NCBI RefSeq assembly: GCF_028735875.1
Contig: NZ_CP117834.1
Span: 1,042,001-1,106,000, forward strand
Length of the DNA: 64,000 nucleotides
Direction of reading: 5' to 3'
Origin: Shouchella hunanensis
Lineage (GTDB): Bacteria > Bacillota > Bacilli > Bacillales > Bacillaceae_D
Position numbers and translations under genes: made by a program. Positions 23,665-31,304 of this stretch are shown here, piece after piece. The notes under the pieces are model-generated. The model was not told the DNA's origin and ran no database searches. It saw nothing but the letters and a program-made list of their open reading frames with translations. Within the stretch, counting starts at the first letter, position 1. Each line of letters starts with the position of its first letter.

Positions 23665-24486
23665 TTATCCTTTAACAGCACTAGATGAAATCCCTTCCAC
23701 AATCTTGTTACTAAAAAAGAAAAATGCGATTAAAATCGGTAACACACTAATGACGAGCGTTGCTCCAATAGCGCCCCAATCCGTCATATACTGCCCAACA
23801 AAGTTTTGGATACCGACCGTTAACGTTTTGTATCGGTCGGAACTAATAAACGTATTCGCAAAGACGAACTCATTCCAGTTGTAAATCATATTGATAATCG
23901 CCGTTGTTGATAAAACGGGAATGGTCAGCGGCAAAATAATGGTGAAAAAGAGCCGATGTAAGGAAGCGCCGTCAATAATAGCAGCCTCTTCAATTTCTTT
24001 TGGAATCGTATAATAAAATCCTAGCAGAATCATCATCGTAATCGGCAAATTATAAGCCGTATAGGTTAAAACGATTGCCCAAGGATTATCAATAATCCCG
24101 GCATCTAGAAACATACTAAACAATGGAATGAGCGACGAATGAATGGGAATCATTAACCCGATCATAAACAGCCCAAGAACGAGCTTATTTAGCTTCCAAT
24201 GCATTCTCGTAATAACGAACACGGCCATACTGGCAAAAAGTAGTGTAAAGAAAATCGATACTGTCGTAATCCAGACACTATTAAAAAAGTAATTACCAAT
24301 ACCCGCTTCCCAGACGCTGTAGTAATTTTCCCATTTAATCGCTTGCGGTAGCGCAAATGGATTCCCTGCAAAAATTTCACGGTTGTCTTTTAAAGAAAAG
24401 AGAAACAGCCACACAATAGGGAACACTTGAATGATGGCTACGATACTCAAGCTCCCATATAACAGGAAGTAACCGAGTTTTTTCAT
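23665..24486 (-). CDS. xyl operon ABC permease (MalG type)
   Basis: 273 residues with six membrane segments. The ATPase-contact loop EEAAIIDGASLHRLFFTIILPL (about 168-189) and the N-terminal VFPIVWLFLFSLKDNREIF are typical of the MalG half of CUT1 importers; the end NKIVEGISSSAVKG is the usual terminal tail. The start at 24486 has GAGGTG. It is joined to the MalF-type partner with 12 bases between, and xylA follows 18 bases later, so import and isomerisation are one unit. Probable cargo xylose or short xylo-oligosaccharides (inference from context). Confidence 0.9.
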   Translation of the reverse strand: MKKLGYFLLYGSLSIVAIIQVFPIVWLFLFSLKDNREIFAGNPFALPQAIKWENYYSVWEAGIGNYFFNSVWITTVSIFFTLLFASMAVFVITRMHWKLNKLVLGLFMIGLMIPIHSSLIPLFSMFLDAGIIDNPWAIVLTYTAYNLPITMMILLGFYYTIPKEIEEAAIIDGASLHRLFFTIILPLTIPVLSTTAIINMIYNWNEFVFANTFISSDRYKTLTVGIQNFVGQYMTDWGAIGATLVISVLPILIAFFFFSNKIVEGISSSAVKG

Positions 24487-24498
24487 ACAATCACCTCG

Positions 24499-25377
24499 TT
24501 AATATTGGATATCTTCTTTATTCGCAGTTAATCTGCGAACGATATAGGTGACGATTAAGGTAATAACTAGAAGAGCAAAACCGACTGCACTACCGTAGCC
24601 AAAGTTATAGCTGCCAAAAGCGAGTTTATACATATAAGAAGCCATCACTTCGCTTGCTCCGTTAGGTCCTCCGCCAGTCATGACGAAAATTAAATCAAAG
24701 TATTTTAGTGAGCCTACAACGGCTAGAACGATTGTGACTTTAATCACACCCATAATTAATGGAAGCTTAATTCGAAGCGCAATTTGCAACGGACTCGCGC
24801 CATCGATCTTTGCTGCTTCAATAATGGTTTCTGGTATCCCCTTTAAAGCTGCATAATAAATCAGAATATAAAATCCAGCGTACTGCCAAAGTATCGGAAT
24901 AAAGATGGAATAAAGAACAATCGATGGATCCGCAAGCCATAGCGGTGGATTTTCCACTCCGATCCAGCCCAACATGGTATTGAGCATTCCGTTTGAAGGG
25001 TTATAAATCTTAATCCATAGCTGAGCAATCGCCACGGAAGATAGAAGCATCGGAATTAAATACACTTTACGGAATACATTGGCACCTTTAATTTTTGACG
25101 CTAGTATAAGCGAGACGGCTAGGTAGAGAAGTAAACTTAAAGTTGAAAACAATGCTAGCAAAAACGAGTGACCGGCACTCTGCCAAAAAGTAGCATCTTG
25201 TACAACGTTTATGTAGTTGTCAAGACCAATAAAACTCATTGCGCCTATCCCATCCCAGCTCATTAAGCCATAATAGCCAGTCAAAAGAAGTGGGATAAAG
25301 ATTAATACCGTCAGTAACAATAGGGCTGGAAGAAGGTAGAGGGTTATAAACCACTTATTCGACATCACTTTGTTCAT
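24499..25377 (-). CDS. xyl operon ABC permease (MalF type)
   Basis: 292 residues from the ATG at 25377, behind GGGGGTG; an ATG seven codons earlier (25398) has no ribosome site. Six membrane segments; EEA-type loop ETIIEAAKIDGASPLQIALRIKLPL (about 190-213). N-terminal WFITLYLLPALLLLTVLIFIPLLLTGYYG is typical for CUT1. The gap to the binding-protein gene upstream holds a strong hairpin, so permeases are probably made in smaller amounts than the binding protein. Works with the MalG-type partner and an ATPase not encoded here. Confidence 0.9.
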   Translation of the reverse strand: MNKVMSNKWFITLYLLPALLLLTVLIFIPLLLTGYYGLMSWDGIGAMSFIGLDNYINVVQDATFWQSAGHSFLLALFSTLSLLLYLAVSLILASKIKGANVFRKVYLIPMLLSSVAIAQLWIKIYNPSNGMLNTMLGWIGVENPPLWLADPSIVLYSIFIPILWQYAGFYILIYYAALKGIPETIIEAAKIDGASPLQIALRIKLPLIMGVIKVTIVLAVVGSLKYFDLIFVMTGGGPNGASEVMASYMYKLAFGSYNFGYGSAVGFALLVITLIVTYIVRRLTANKEDIQY

Positions 25378-25404
25378 TTCACACACCCCCAATTTCAAGA
25401 AATG

Positions 25405-25437
25405 AAAAGGGCTCTTCTTTATTAAAAAAGCCCTTTT
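25405..25437 (-). terminator. intra-operon stem-loop after the xyl binding-protein gene
   Basis: Arms AAAAGGGCT (25405-25413 on plus) and AGCCCTTTT (25429-25437) form a 9-bp stem; on the minus strand it ends in TTTT. Located between the binding-protein and permease genes, it likely acts as a partial terminator or 3' stabiliser that raises binding protein over permease. Confidence 0.65.
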
Positions 25438-25465
25438 GTTCGAAACGATGGATCATGTACGTGTA

Positions 25466-26761
25466 CTATTCATCTGCTAAAGCGTTTTCATTTGCTTCTG
25501 CAAATTCTTCAGGTGTTATTTCTAATCCGAATAAGGACTGAATCAAATCAAGATGTGTTTGGGCTGTCGCTGCTGACATTTGAACATCTGCATAAAGGGT
25601 TAAATTCGTCGCTTCATTCAAGTCATTTAAAACATCTACATACATGTCAGGTAAGTCTAGAGCATCACTGTCTACTGTTGTTGCAGGAAGTACGCCAGCT
25701 TCAGAAACCGCTCGCTCTCCCCATTGCTCTACAAAATACGTAGCAAACTGCTTCGATTCTTCTTTTACATCTGAGTCTTCACTGATAAATAAACCAACAC
25801 CAGGTCCACCAACATAGCTCTTTGCATCGCCAGAACCATCTACAGTCGGAAACGTAAAATACCCGACACTGTCTCTAAATTCCTGAGGAATGTCTTCATT
25901 TGTTGTAAAATTCGGTAAATCCCACGTCGCAATCATGTACATAGCTGCTTGCTCGTTCATAAACATGCTCTTCGCTTCTTCATCTGCTAATCCGTTAAAC
26001 CCACTCACAAACGAATCATTCTCGACCATTTCTTGGATTTTTGCCGCCGCTTCAACGAGGGCTTCATCTTCAAACGAACCAGAACGATCAATGGCACTCG
26101 TTAAGGTTTCACTACCGCCAATTCGATCTGCAAAGTACATATACCACATGGATCCGGTCCAGCGATCGCCATTCCCTAAAGCAATAGGATTGACATTCTC
26201 TTCCTTCAAGGTGTTGATCACTTGTTCAAATTCTTCATACGTTTCAGGCACTTCTAACTGGTAGTCATCAAAAATGGATTTATTGTAGTAAATGTATACT
26301 GTGTTTAATTCAAGCGGTAAACCGTATGTTTCTCCTTCTTTTTCATAGGCTTCAAGTGTCCCTGCAACAAACTCTTCTCTTAGTCCGTCTTCCAATAAAT
26401 CATCTAACGGCGCAAATTTATTCCCCTCCACAAAGGGGTCTAAATAACCTGCTGCCCACGTCATTCCAACATCCGGAAGACTATTGGAAGCAGATAAGAT
26501 CGTAATTTGATCTTTGTACTGCTCGTTACTTAGTACTTGCATATCAACAGAAATACCGCTCTCTTCCTCAAAATCAGCTACGATCTCATTGACAATACGA
26601 TGGTGTTCAGCGGAACTCCCTTGTGGCCATAGATGCATAAATTCAATTGTTTCCGCCCCCCCGTTGCTTGCTTCACCACCAGAACCATTTGAACACCCTA
26701 CTGCAAGAAGTGACACTAAACTACAAGTCGACATTAATGTAATCGCTTTCTTTTTGTTCAT
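25466..26761 (-). CDS. xyl operon sugar-binding lipoprotein (CUT1, family 1)
   Basis: 431 residues from the ATG at 26761 with AAGGAGG upstream; a 21-codon extension to 26824 reaches into the promoter and lacks a site. Lipobox LLAVGC (Cys about 23), then a Gly/Ser linker. Family-1 binding fold: IEFMHLWPQGSSAEHHRIVNEIVADFEEESG, GLPLELNTVYIYYNKSIFDDYQLEVPETYEEFE, AMYMIATWDLPNF and ESKQFATYFVEQWGE. First gene of the operon importer-xylA-xylB, controlled by a XylR operator. Ligand probably xylose or xylo-oligosaccharides (inference). Very acidic mature protein. Confidence 0.9.
   Translation of the reverse strand: MNKKKAITLMSTCSLVSLLAVGCSNGSGGEASNGGAETIEFMHLWPQGSSAEHHRIVNEIVADFEEESGISVDMQVLSNEQYKDQITILSASNSLPDVGMTWAAGYLDPFVEGNKFAPLDDLLEDGLREEFVAGTLEAYEKEGETYGLPLELNTVYIYYNKSIFDDYQLEVPETYEEFEQVINTLKEENVNPIALGNGDRWTGSMWYMYFADRIGGSETLTSAIDRSGSFEDEALVEAAAKIQEMVENDSFVSGFNGLADEEAKSMFMNEQAAMYMIATWDLPNFTTNEDIPQEFRDSVGYFTFPTVDGSGDAKSYVGGPGVGLFISEDSDVKEESKQFATYFVEQWGERAVSEAGVLPATTVDSDALDLPDMYVDVLNDLNEATNLTLYADVQMSAATAQTHLDLIQSLFGLEITPEEFAEANENALADE
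26738..26751 (-). promoter_or_regulatory. cre-like site inside the start of the xyl operon
   Basis: Plus-strand TGTAATCGCTTTCT matches TGWAARCGYTWNCW at 13 of 14 positions, within codons 4-8 of the binding-protein gene. CcpA sites inside the first xyl gene are known in other bacilli and act as roadblocks. Confidence 0.5.
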
Positions 26762-26825
26762 GATCTTCCTCCTTAACGTATTTTGAGATGGTGGAACGAA
26801 TGTCAAAATTAGAATAGCATGCAAA

Positions 26826-26854
26826 ACTTAGTTTGTCTAGTAGATAAACTAAGT
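26826..26854. promoter_or_regulatory. XylR operator between xylR and the xyl operon
   Basis: Perfect 9-bp arms ACTTAGTTT and AAACTAAGT around an 11-base centre, resembling the Bacillus xyl operator (TTAGTTTG...CAAACTAA). The -35 boxes of both divergent promoters lie inside it: TTGTCT-N17-TATAAT (26833-26861, plus, xylR) and TAGACA-N17-TATTCT (minus, xyl operon). XylR bound here would block both until xylose is present. Confidence 0.85.
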
Positions 26855-26953
26855 GTATAATGAATAAATAAAGTATCATTTTCGATGGCGTTTCGTGTTT
26901 TCGTACATTATAGTGTACCTAATAGTACTCGTTATCTTGAAGGGATTGATTTT

Positions 26954-28135
26954 TTGATTAAGACGTACAATCAGCATGTAGTGAAACAGCGAAACAAGTC
27001 CATTATCTTGCAACTCATTAAGGAATCTTCCCCGATTTCAAGGGCTGATATAGCAAATCAAACTGGCCTCAACAAAGGAACTGTTTCATCGTCCGTTAGT
27101 GAACTTCTTGACAATGAACTCATACTTGAATTAGGTCCAGGCTTATCAAATGGCGGACGCAAACCCGTTATGCTGTTGTTTAACCAGGAAGCCGGCTACT
27201 CAATCGGGATTGATATTGGCGTTAACTATATTCTTGCGATTCTCACGGATCTACAAGGAACAATTGTTTACGAAAAGCAAATTGATATTGACGAGTTCCC
27301 ATTTCCAACGGCAACACAAGTCCTTTTCTCTTTAATTGATGAGTTACTCTCTGTTACGCCTAAAAGTCCGTACGGGGTTATTGGGATTGGGATTGGTGTC
27401 CCAGGCATGATAAACAAAGATGGTGAGATTTTACTTGCTCCAAACCTGAATTGGAAAAACGTCACGATTAGTAAGCTCGTCGAAGAGAAGTACAATATTC
27501 CTGTTACGATTCATAATGAAGCCAACGCAGGTGCTTATGGCGAAAAACGATTTGGTGCTGGTCAAGAGTACCGAGATGTTATTTATATCAGTGTGGGCAT
27601 CGGGATTGGTGTAGGGCTTATCTTAAATAACCAACTTTACCTAGGACAACACGGACTGTCAGGTGAGCTTGGACATATGACCATTGATAAAGACGGACCT
27701 GTTTGCACCTGTGGAAATAAAGGGTGTTGGGAACTATTCGCTTCAGAAAAAGCGTTAGTACGTAAAGGAAAAGAAGCTGGGCTGACCCCTCTCAACCAAA
27801 AATCACTTTCACTCGAGACCATTGTCCAATTGGCAGAAAAAGGCGACGTACAGACCATTGAACTTATTCAACTCATTGGAAAAAATTTAGCTATCGGTAT
27901 TACGAACATTATTAATGTCTTCAATCCTGAGCAAATTATCATTGGGAACCGCCTAGCTGTTTTGCACAAGTGGCTTTCAGATGACATTATGGCTCATCTC
28001 GAACAATCGTCTCTGTCAAATCAAACATCGGCTACGCAGCTACAGTTTTCTAAATTGGAAAAACGATCTGCCGCGCTAGGTGTTGCTGCTTTTTCCAGTG
28101 AGCATTTTATCAACCATTTTCTAGAGCACAATTAA
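26954..28135 (+). CDS. xylR: xylose repressor, ROK family
   Basis: 393 residues from TTG 26954, eight bases after GAAGGGA; an ATG at 26885 lies 24 bases after the xylR -10 box, has no ribosome site and makes an atypical extension. N-terminal winged helix (LQLIKESSPISRADIANQTGLNKGTVSSSVSELL), then the ROK fold: YSIGIDIGVNYILAILTDLQG, GIGIGVPGMINKDGEILLAPN, ELGHMTIDKDGPVCTCGNKGCWELFAS with the zinc motif CxCGxxGC. Close in pattern to B. subtilis XylR, which releases DNA on binding D-xylose. Divergent from the xyl operon and overlapping its operator; GH43 follows on the same strand 161 bases later. Confidence 0.95.
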   Translation: MIKTYNQHVVKQRNKSIILQLIKESSPISRADIANQTGLNKGTVSSSVSELLDNELILELGPGLSNGGRKPVMLLFNQEAGYSIGIDIGVNYILAILTDLQGTIVYEKQIDIDEFPFPTATQVLFSLIDELLSVTPKSPYGVIGIGIGVPGMINKDGEILLAPNLNWKNVTISKLVEEKYNIPVTIHNEANAGAYGEKRFGAGQEYRDVIYISVGIGIGVGLILNNQLYLGQHGLSGELGHMTIDKDGPVCTCGNKGCWELFASEKALVRKGKEAGLTPLNQKSLSLETIVQLAEKGDVQTIELIQLIGKNLAIGITNIINVFNPEQIIIGNRLAVLHKWLSDDIMAHLEQSSLSNQTSATQLQFSKLEKRSAALGVAAFSSEHFINHFLEHN

Positions 28136-28254
28136 CTCGGTTGTTTAAAGTCATGGATGGAGGTGATCAGTCGTTCTTGCTCGTACAAAAACAGAAGGAG
28201 TATAGCTTGTTCATACAGGAATCCCTAGAACTGGCTATTTCCTGCTCACCCTAT

Positions 28255-28268
28255 TGTTAGCGCTTTCA
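28255..28268 (+). promoter_or_regulatory. cre-like site upstream of the GH43 xylosidase
   Basis: TGTTAGCGCTTTCA matches the cre consensus at 13 of 14 positions, 29-42 bases before the start codon. No XylR-type inverted repeat was seen here. Confidence 0.6.
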
Positions 28269-28296
28269 ACTATTATGTAAAGGTGGAATTATTGCT

Positions 28297-29904
28297 ATGA
28301 CAACGATTCAAAACCCTATTTTAACTGGATTCAACCCTGACCCAAGTATTTGTCGAGCTGGAGACGATTACTACATTGCCGTCTCGACTTTTGAATGGTT
28401 CCCAGGTGTAGGCATTTATCATTCGAAGGATTTAAAAAACTGGAAGCTCGTTGCAAGACCCCTTAATCGACTATCCCAGCTAAATATGAGCGGAAATCCT
28501 GATTCAGGTGGTGTATGGGCCCCTGCTTTGTCCTATTCAGACGGGAAATTCTGGTTAATTTTCACAGATGTTAAGGTCGTGGCCGGACAATGGAAGGACT
28601 GCCATAATTACCTCGTTACGTGCGATACAATCGATGGCGACTGGTCTGATCCCATTCACTTAAACAGTTCCGGCTTTGATCCATCGCTGTTCCATCATGA
28701 AGACGGTAGAAAATATTTCGTTAACATGGTATGGGATCACCGTATACCCAATCATTCTTTCTACGGCATTGTTCTACAAGAATACGACCCAGTGAAACAG
28801 ACATTAGTTGGAATAAAAGAAGTGATTTTCAAAGGAACAGACATGAAACTAACGGAAGCTCCTCATCTTTATTTCATTAATGGCTATTACTATTTGTTAA
28901 CGGCAGAAGGTGGGACGCGTTTCGAACACCAGGCAACAATCGCTCGGTCAAAAGATTTATGGGGCCCTTATGAAGTGCACCCAGAAAATCCATTACTGAC
29001 GTCGTATCCATATCCTAAAAACAAGCTTCAAAAAGCTGGCCATGCGTCCATCGTCCACACGCACACGGATGAATGGTTTCTTGTTCACCTTACTGGCCGA
29101 CCGTTACCTAGGAATGGTCAACCCTTACTGGCACCGAGAGGCTATTGTCCACTAGGAAGAGAAACAGCGATTCAACGCCTAGAATGGAAAAACGATTGGC
29201 CTTATATGGTCGGGGGAAATGAGCCCTCCCTTCAGATTGAAGGACCTGCTATGACAGAATACCCGTTTGAACAAGAAGACCAAACCGATCATTTTGACAA
29301 AGAGACGTTACCTATGAATTACCAAACGTTACGCATCCCTCTAGACAAAAAGTGTCTTTCTCTGCAAGATCGTCCTGGACACTTGCGTCTGTATGGAAAA
29401 GAATCGTTAACATCGAAATTTACACAATCATTTGTAGCAAGAAGATGGCAACATTTTCACTTTAAAGCTGAAACAAAGGTCCATTTTCAACCAGAAACCT
29501 TTCAACAAGCTGCGGGACTTGTAAACTATTACAACACAGAGAATTGGACCGCTCTGCAAGTCACCTACAACGAAGAAAAAGGCAGAGTGCTTGCACTTAC
29601 AGCCTGCGACAATTTCTCTTTTTCACAACCACTAGGGAATCAAGAGATCCCCATCCCAAATGAAGTGGAAGATGTCTATTTACGTGTTACCGTCGAAACC
29701 GAAACGTATCATTACTCTTACTCGTTCGATGGTGTACATTGGACAAGAATAAACATACTCTTTGATTCTTATAAACTATCGGACGATTATGTTCGTGGGG
29801 GAGGCTTTTTCACTGGCGCTTTTGTCGGGATGCAATGCCAAGATACATCAGGCGAGAGTCTTCCAGCTGACTTTGATTACTTCACTTATGAGCCACTCGA
29901 CTAA
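28297..29904 (+). CDS. xynB: GH43 beta-xylosidase
   Basis: 535 residues, no signal peptide, so cytoplasmic. The five-bladed propeller carries the catalytic set Asp15 (NPDPS), Asp128 (GFDPS) and Glu187 (LTEAPH), at the same positions as in Geobacillus XynB3. The C-terminal part (about 330-535) is the beta-sandwich domain of subfamily 11 enzymes ([34 protein letters not shown]). It cleaves xylobiose and longer xylo-oligosaccharides to xylose, feeding XylA. Start at 28297 after AAAGGTGG. It is downstream of xylR and controlled by at least a cre site. Some family members also have arabinofuranosidase activity. Confidence 0.95.
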   Translation: MTTIQNPILTGFNPDPSICRAGDDYYIAVSTFEWFPGVGIYHSKDLKNWKLVARPLNRLSQLNMSGNPDSGGVWAPALSYSDGKFWLIFTDVKVVAGQWKDCHNYLVTCDTIDGDWSDPIHLNSSGFDPSLFHHEDGRKYFVNMVWDHRIPNHSFYGIVLQEYDPVKQTLVGIKEVIFKGTDMKLTEAPHLYFINGYYYLLTAEGGTRFEHQATIARSKDLWGPYEVHPENPLLTSYPYPKNKLQKAGHASIVHTHTDEWFLVHLTGRPLPRNGQPLLAPRGYCPLGRETAIQRLEWKNDWPYMVGGNEPSLQIEGPAMTEYPFEQEDQTDHFDKETLPMNYQTLRIPLDKKCLSLQDRPGHLRLYGKESLTSKFTQSFVARRWQHFHFKAETKVHFQPETFQQAAGLVNYYNTENWTALQVTYNEEKGRVLALTACDNFSFSQPLGNQEIPIPNEVEDVYLRVTVETETYHYSYSFDGVHWTRINILFDSYKLSDDYVRGGGFFTGAFVGMQCQDTSGESLPADFDYFTYEPLD

Positions 29905-29910
29905 TAAAGT

Positions 29911-30187
29911 GGAAGAGGCTGGGACATAACGAAAAGTAGTATTTGAAAAGACGAATAGTCTAAAATATGCTGAGTAGCACTGCTACAGGAGAATCCTTCG
30001 CTTTCCGGGGACACGGCCTCAGCCTCCTCCGTGGAAAACCGCCACTCCGAGTCTTCAGACACGTGCTGATCCCCCAGGAGTCTTCGGATTCTCCTTCCGC
30101 TCATTTTCATATAAAACAAACGACGAACGTTCCTATTTTTAGGAATGTTCGTCATTTTGGTCTGTCTATCTACTTTTGTCCCAGCCT
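29911..30187. repeat. intergenic repeat element with terminal inverted arms
   Basis: GGCTGGGAC (29917-29925) and GTCCCAGCC (30178-30186) bound the element, with AAAAGTA/TACTTTT just inside. Within it is a GC-rich stretch (GGAGAATCCTTCGCTTTCC...) and a hairpin of 13-bp arms with one mismatch (30122-30134 with 30141-30153). The composition differs from neighbouring genes, and similar sequences are, from memory, scattered through Bacillaceae intergenic regions. It carries an 84-codon minus-strand open frame that I consider spurious. Confidence 0.6.
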
Positions 30188-30852
30188 TTTATGATTTTTA
30201 GAATAAGGTACAAGAGACCACCGACTACGACATAAATCCACCAGTCTAAAGAAAGCTCAGGCCCGAAACTTGGAACAAATGTATAGAACAAAAACAGCGG
30301 GACAAACCAAAGCATGCCATATAAGCCACCTTTTAGGATCATCCAAGTATCGCTTTTCTTCTGATCTGGTTTAAATAGAGACTGTCGAACGAAACCAAAC
30401 ACCATGCTAATTGCCAAAGGAATCGAAAACCCTACATAGATGGCAATGACAAGCGCGTTCCCTAGTGAAATCGTCTGGTTAAAGTCAAAAAAGAGTGGCA
30501 AGAGGCCATTTACTGCGCCTTGTATAATAAAAATAAAGGCAAGTGTACTGAAGAACGCATCAGCGACTACCGCTAGCTGGTGCTTCTTTTTTTCACGTGG
30601 TAAGTGAGCAATAAGTTCTTCTGCATAGGCTTTCGGATTCTCACCAAATAGATCATAAGCGGTCTTTCCTTCTTTCTCCGCTTCTAGTAAATGATCTAAT
30701 ATATCCATTAACAATTCCTCTGCTTGCTGTTCAGCTATTCTTAAATCCGTTCGAAAATACAAAAGGAAATCTTCATAAACCTGTTGATTCCTTTCAGATA
30801 ACGCTTCTCGCTTTTCGTTGTTCAGTTCAATTAATTCTTCTGTATACGTCAT
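30166..30852 (-). CDS. DUF1129/HAAS-type membrane protein
   Basis: 228 residues. The N-terminal 95 residues are a helical soluble domain with many charged residues (YTEELIELNNEKREALSERNQQVYEDFLLYFRTD, then LLMDILDHLLEAEKEGKTAYDLFGENPKAYAEEL), typical of HAAS/DUF1129 proteins that accompany PadR regulators. Four membrane segments follow (about 102-125, 135-158, 175-195, 203-222). The start overlaps the padR stop by four bases (ATGA), so the pair is translationally coupled. Role unknown; such pairs are thought to sense membrane or antibiotic stress, but nothing here proves it. Its C-terminus lies at the edge of the intergenic repeat. Confidence 0.85.
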   Translation of the reverse strand: MTYTEELIELNNEKREALSERNQQVYEDFLLYFRTDLRIAEQQAEELLMDILDHLLEAEKEGKTAYDLFGENPKAYAEELIAHLPREKKKHQLAVVADAFFSTLAFIFIIQGAVNGLLPLFFDFNQTISLGNALVIAIYVGFSIPLAISMVFGFVRQSLFKPDQKKSDTWMILKGGLYGMLWFVPLFLFYTFVPSFGPELSLDWWIYVVVGGLLYLILKIIKGWDKSR

Positions 30853-31178
30853 GTTTCATCCTTCCTTCCAAGAAGCTCGTTCACAGGGGTAACAATCGTG
30901 TTCCATTGTTGAATAATACTGTTCAATTCCTCTTCCCCCTCCTTCGTTAAGTAGTAATACTTTCTTTTTGGTCCTGATGGGGAATCCTTTAATTCACTAA
31001 AGATAAAGCCTTTCTTCTGTAGACGAAGCAGCACAGGGTAAATCGTCCCATCGCTTATTTCAGGTAGCCCTACTTCTTGTAACCTCACTGCTAATTCGTA
31101 CCCATAAACCTCGTCTTCTTTAATAATCGTCATCACACACGCGTCTAAGATTCCTTTTAGAATTTGTGTTCTTGACAT
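30849..31178 (-). CDS. PadR-family transcriptional regulator
   Basis: 109 residues, the short PadR class. Winged-helix features: SRTQILKGILDACVMTIIKEDEVYGYELAVRLQEVGLPEISDGTIYPVLLRLQKKGFI, then GPKRKYYYLTKEGEEEL and a short C-terminal dimerisation helix. It likely represses itself and the coupled membrane protein. Its promoter region carries two 15-bp direct copies of GGTATTACCAAGTAG. The start at 31178 is preceded by AGGTGA. Confidence 0.93.
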   Translation of the reverse strand: MSRTQILKGILDACVMTIIKEDEVYGYELAVRLQEVGLPEISDGTIYPVLLRLQKKGFIFSELKDSPSGPKRKYYYLTKEGEEELNSIIQQWNTIVTPVNELLGRKDET

Positions 31179-31199
31179 CTAGTCACCTACTAACTATAT

Positions 31200-31250
31200 G
31201 GTATTACCAAGTAGTAATGATTTTAGCAGCTACTCGGTATTACCAAGTAG
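31200..31250 (-). promoter_or_regulatory. two 15-bp operator repeats of the padR promoter
   Basis: GGTATTACCAAGTAG occurs at 31200-31214 and 31236-31250, 36 bases apart, on the same side of the DNA. The second copy is also framed by CAGCTACT/AGTAGCTG. PadR operators of this ATACTACTTGGTAAT-like type are common in Bacillaceae. Confidence 0.6.
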
Positions 31251-31304
31251 CTGTCTTTATCTTATATGATCGGACCAACATTATCAAGAAGAAGTTTGGT
31301 TTTT

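Noticed and set aside
26885-26953. 23-codon N-terminal extension of XylR from ATG 26885
   Set aside because: It lies just after the -10 box without a ribosome site and does not resemble XylR proteins; TTG 26954 is better placed.
29901-30155. 84-codon minus-strand frame in the intergenic repeat
   Set aside because: It lies wholly in the repeat element, has no ribosome site and odd composition; similar frames in such repeats are usually artefacts.
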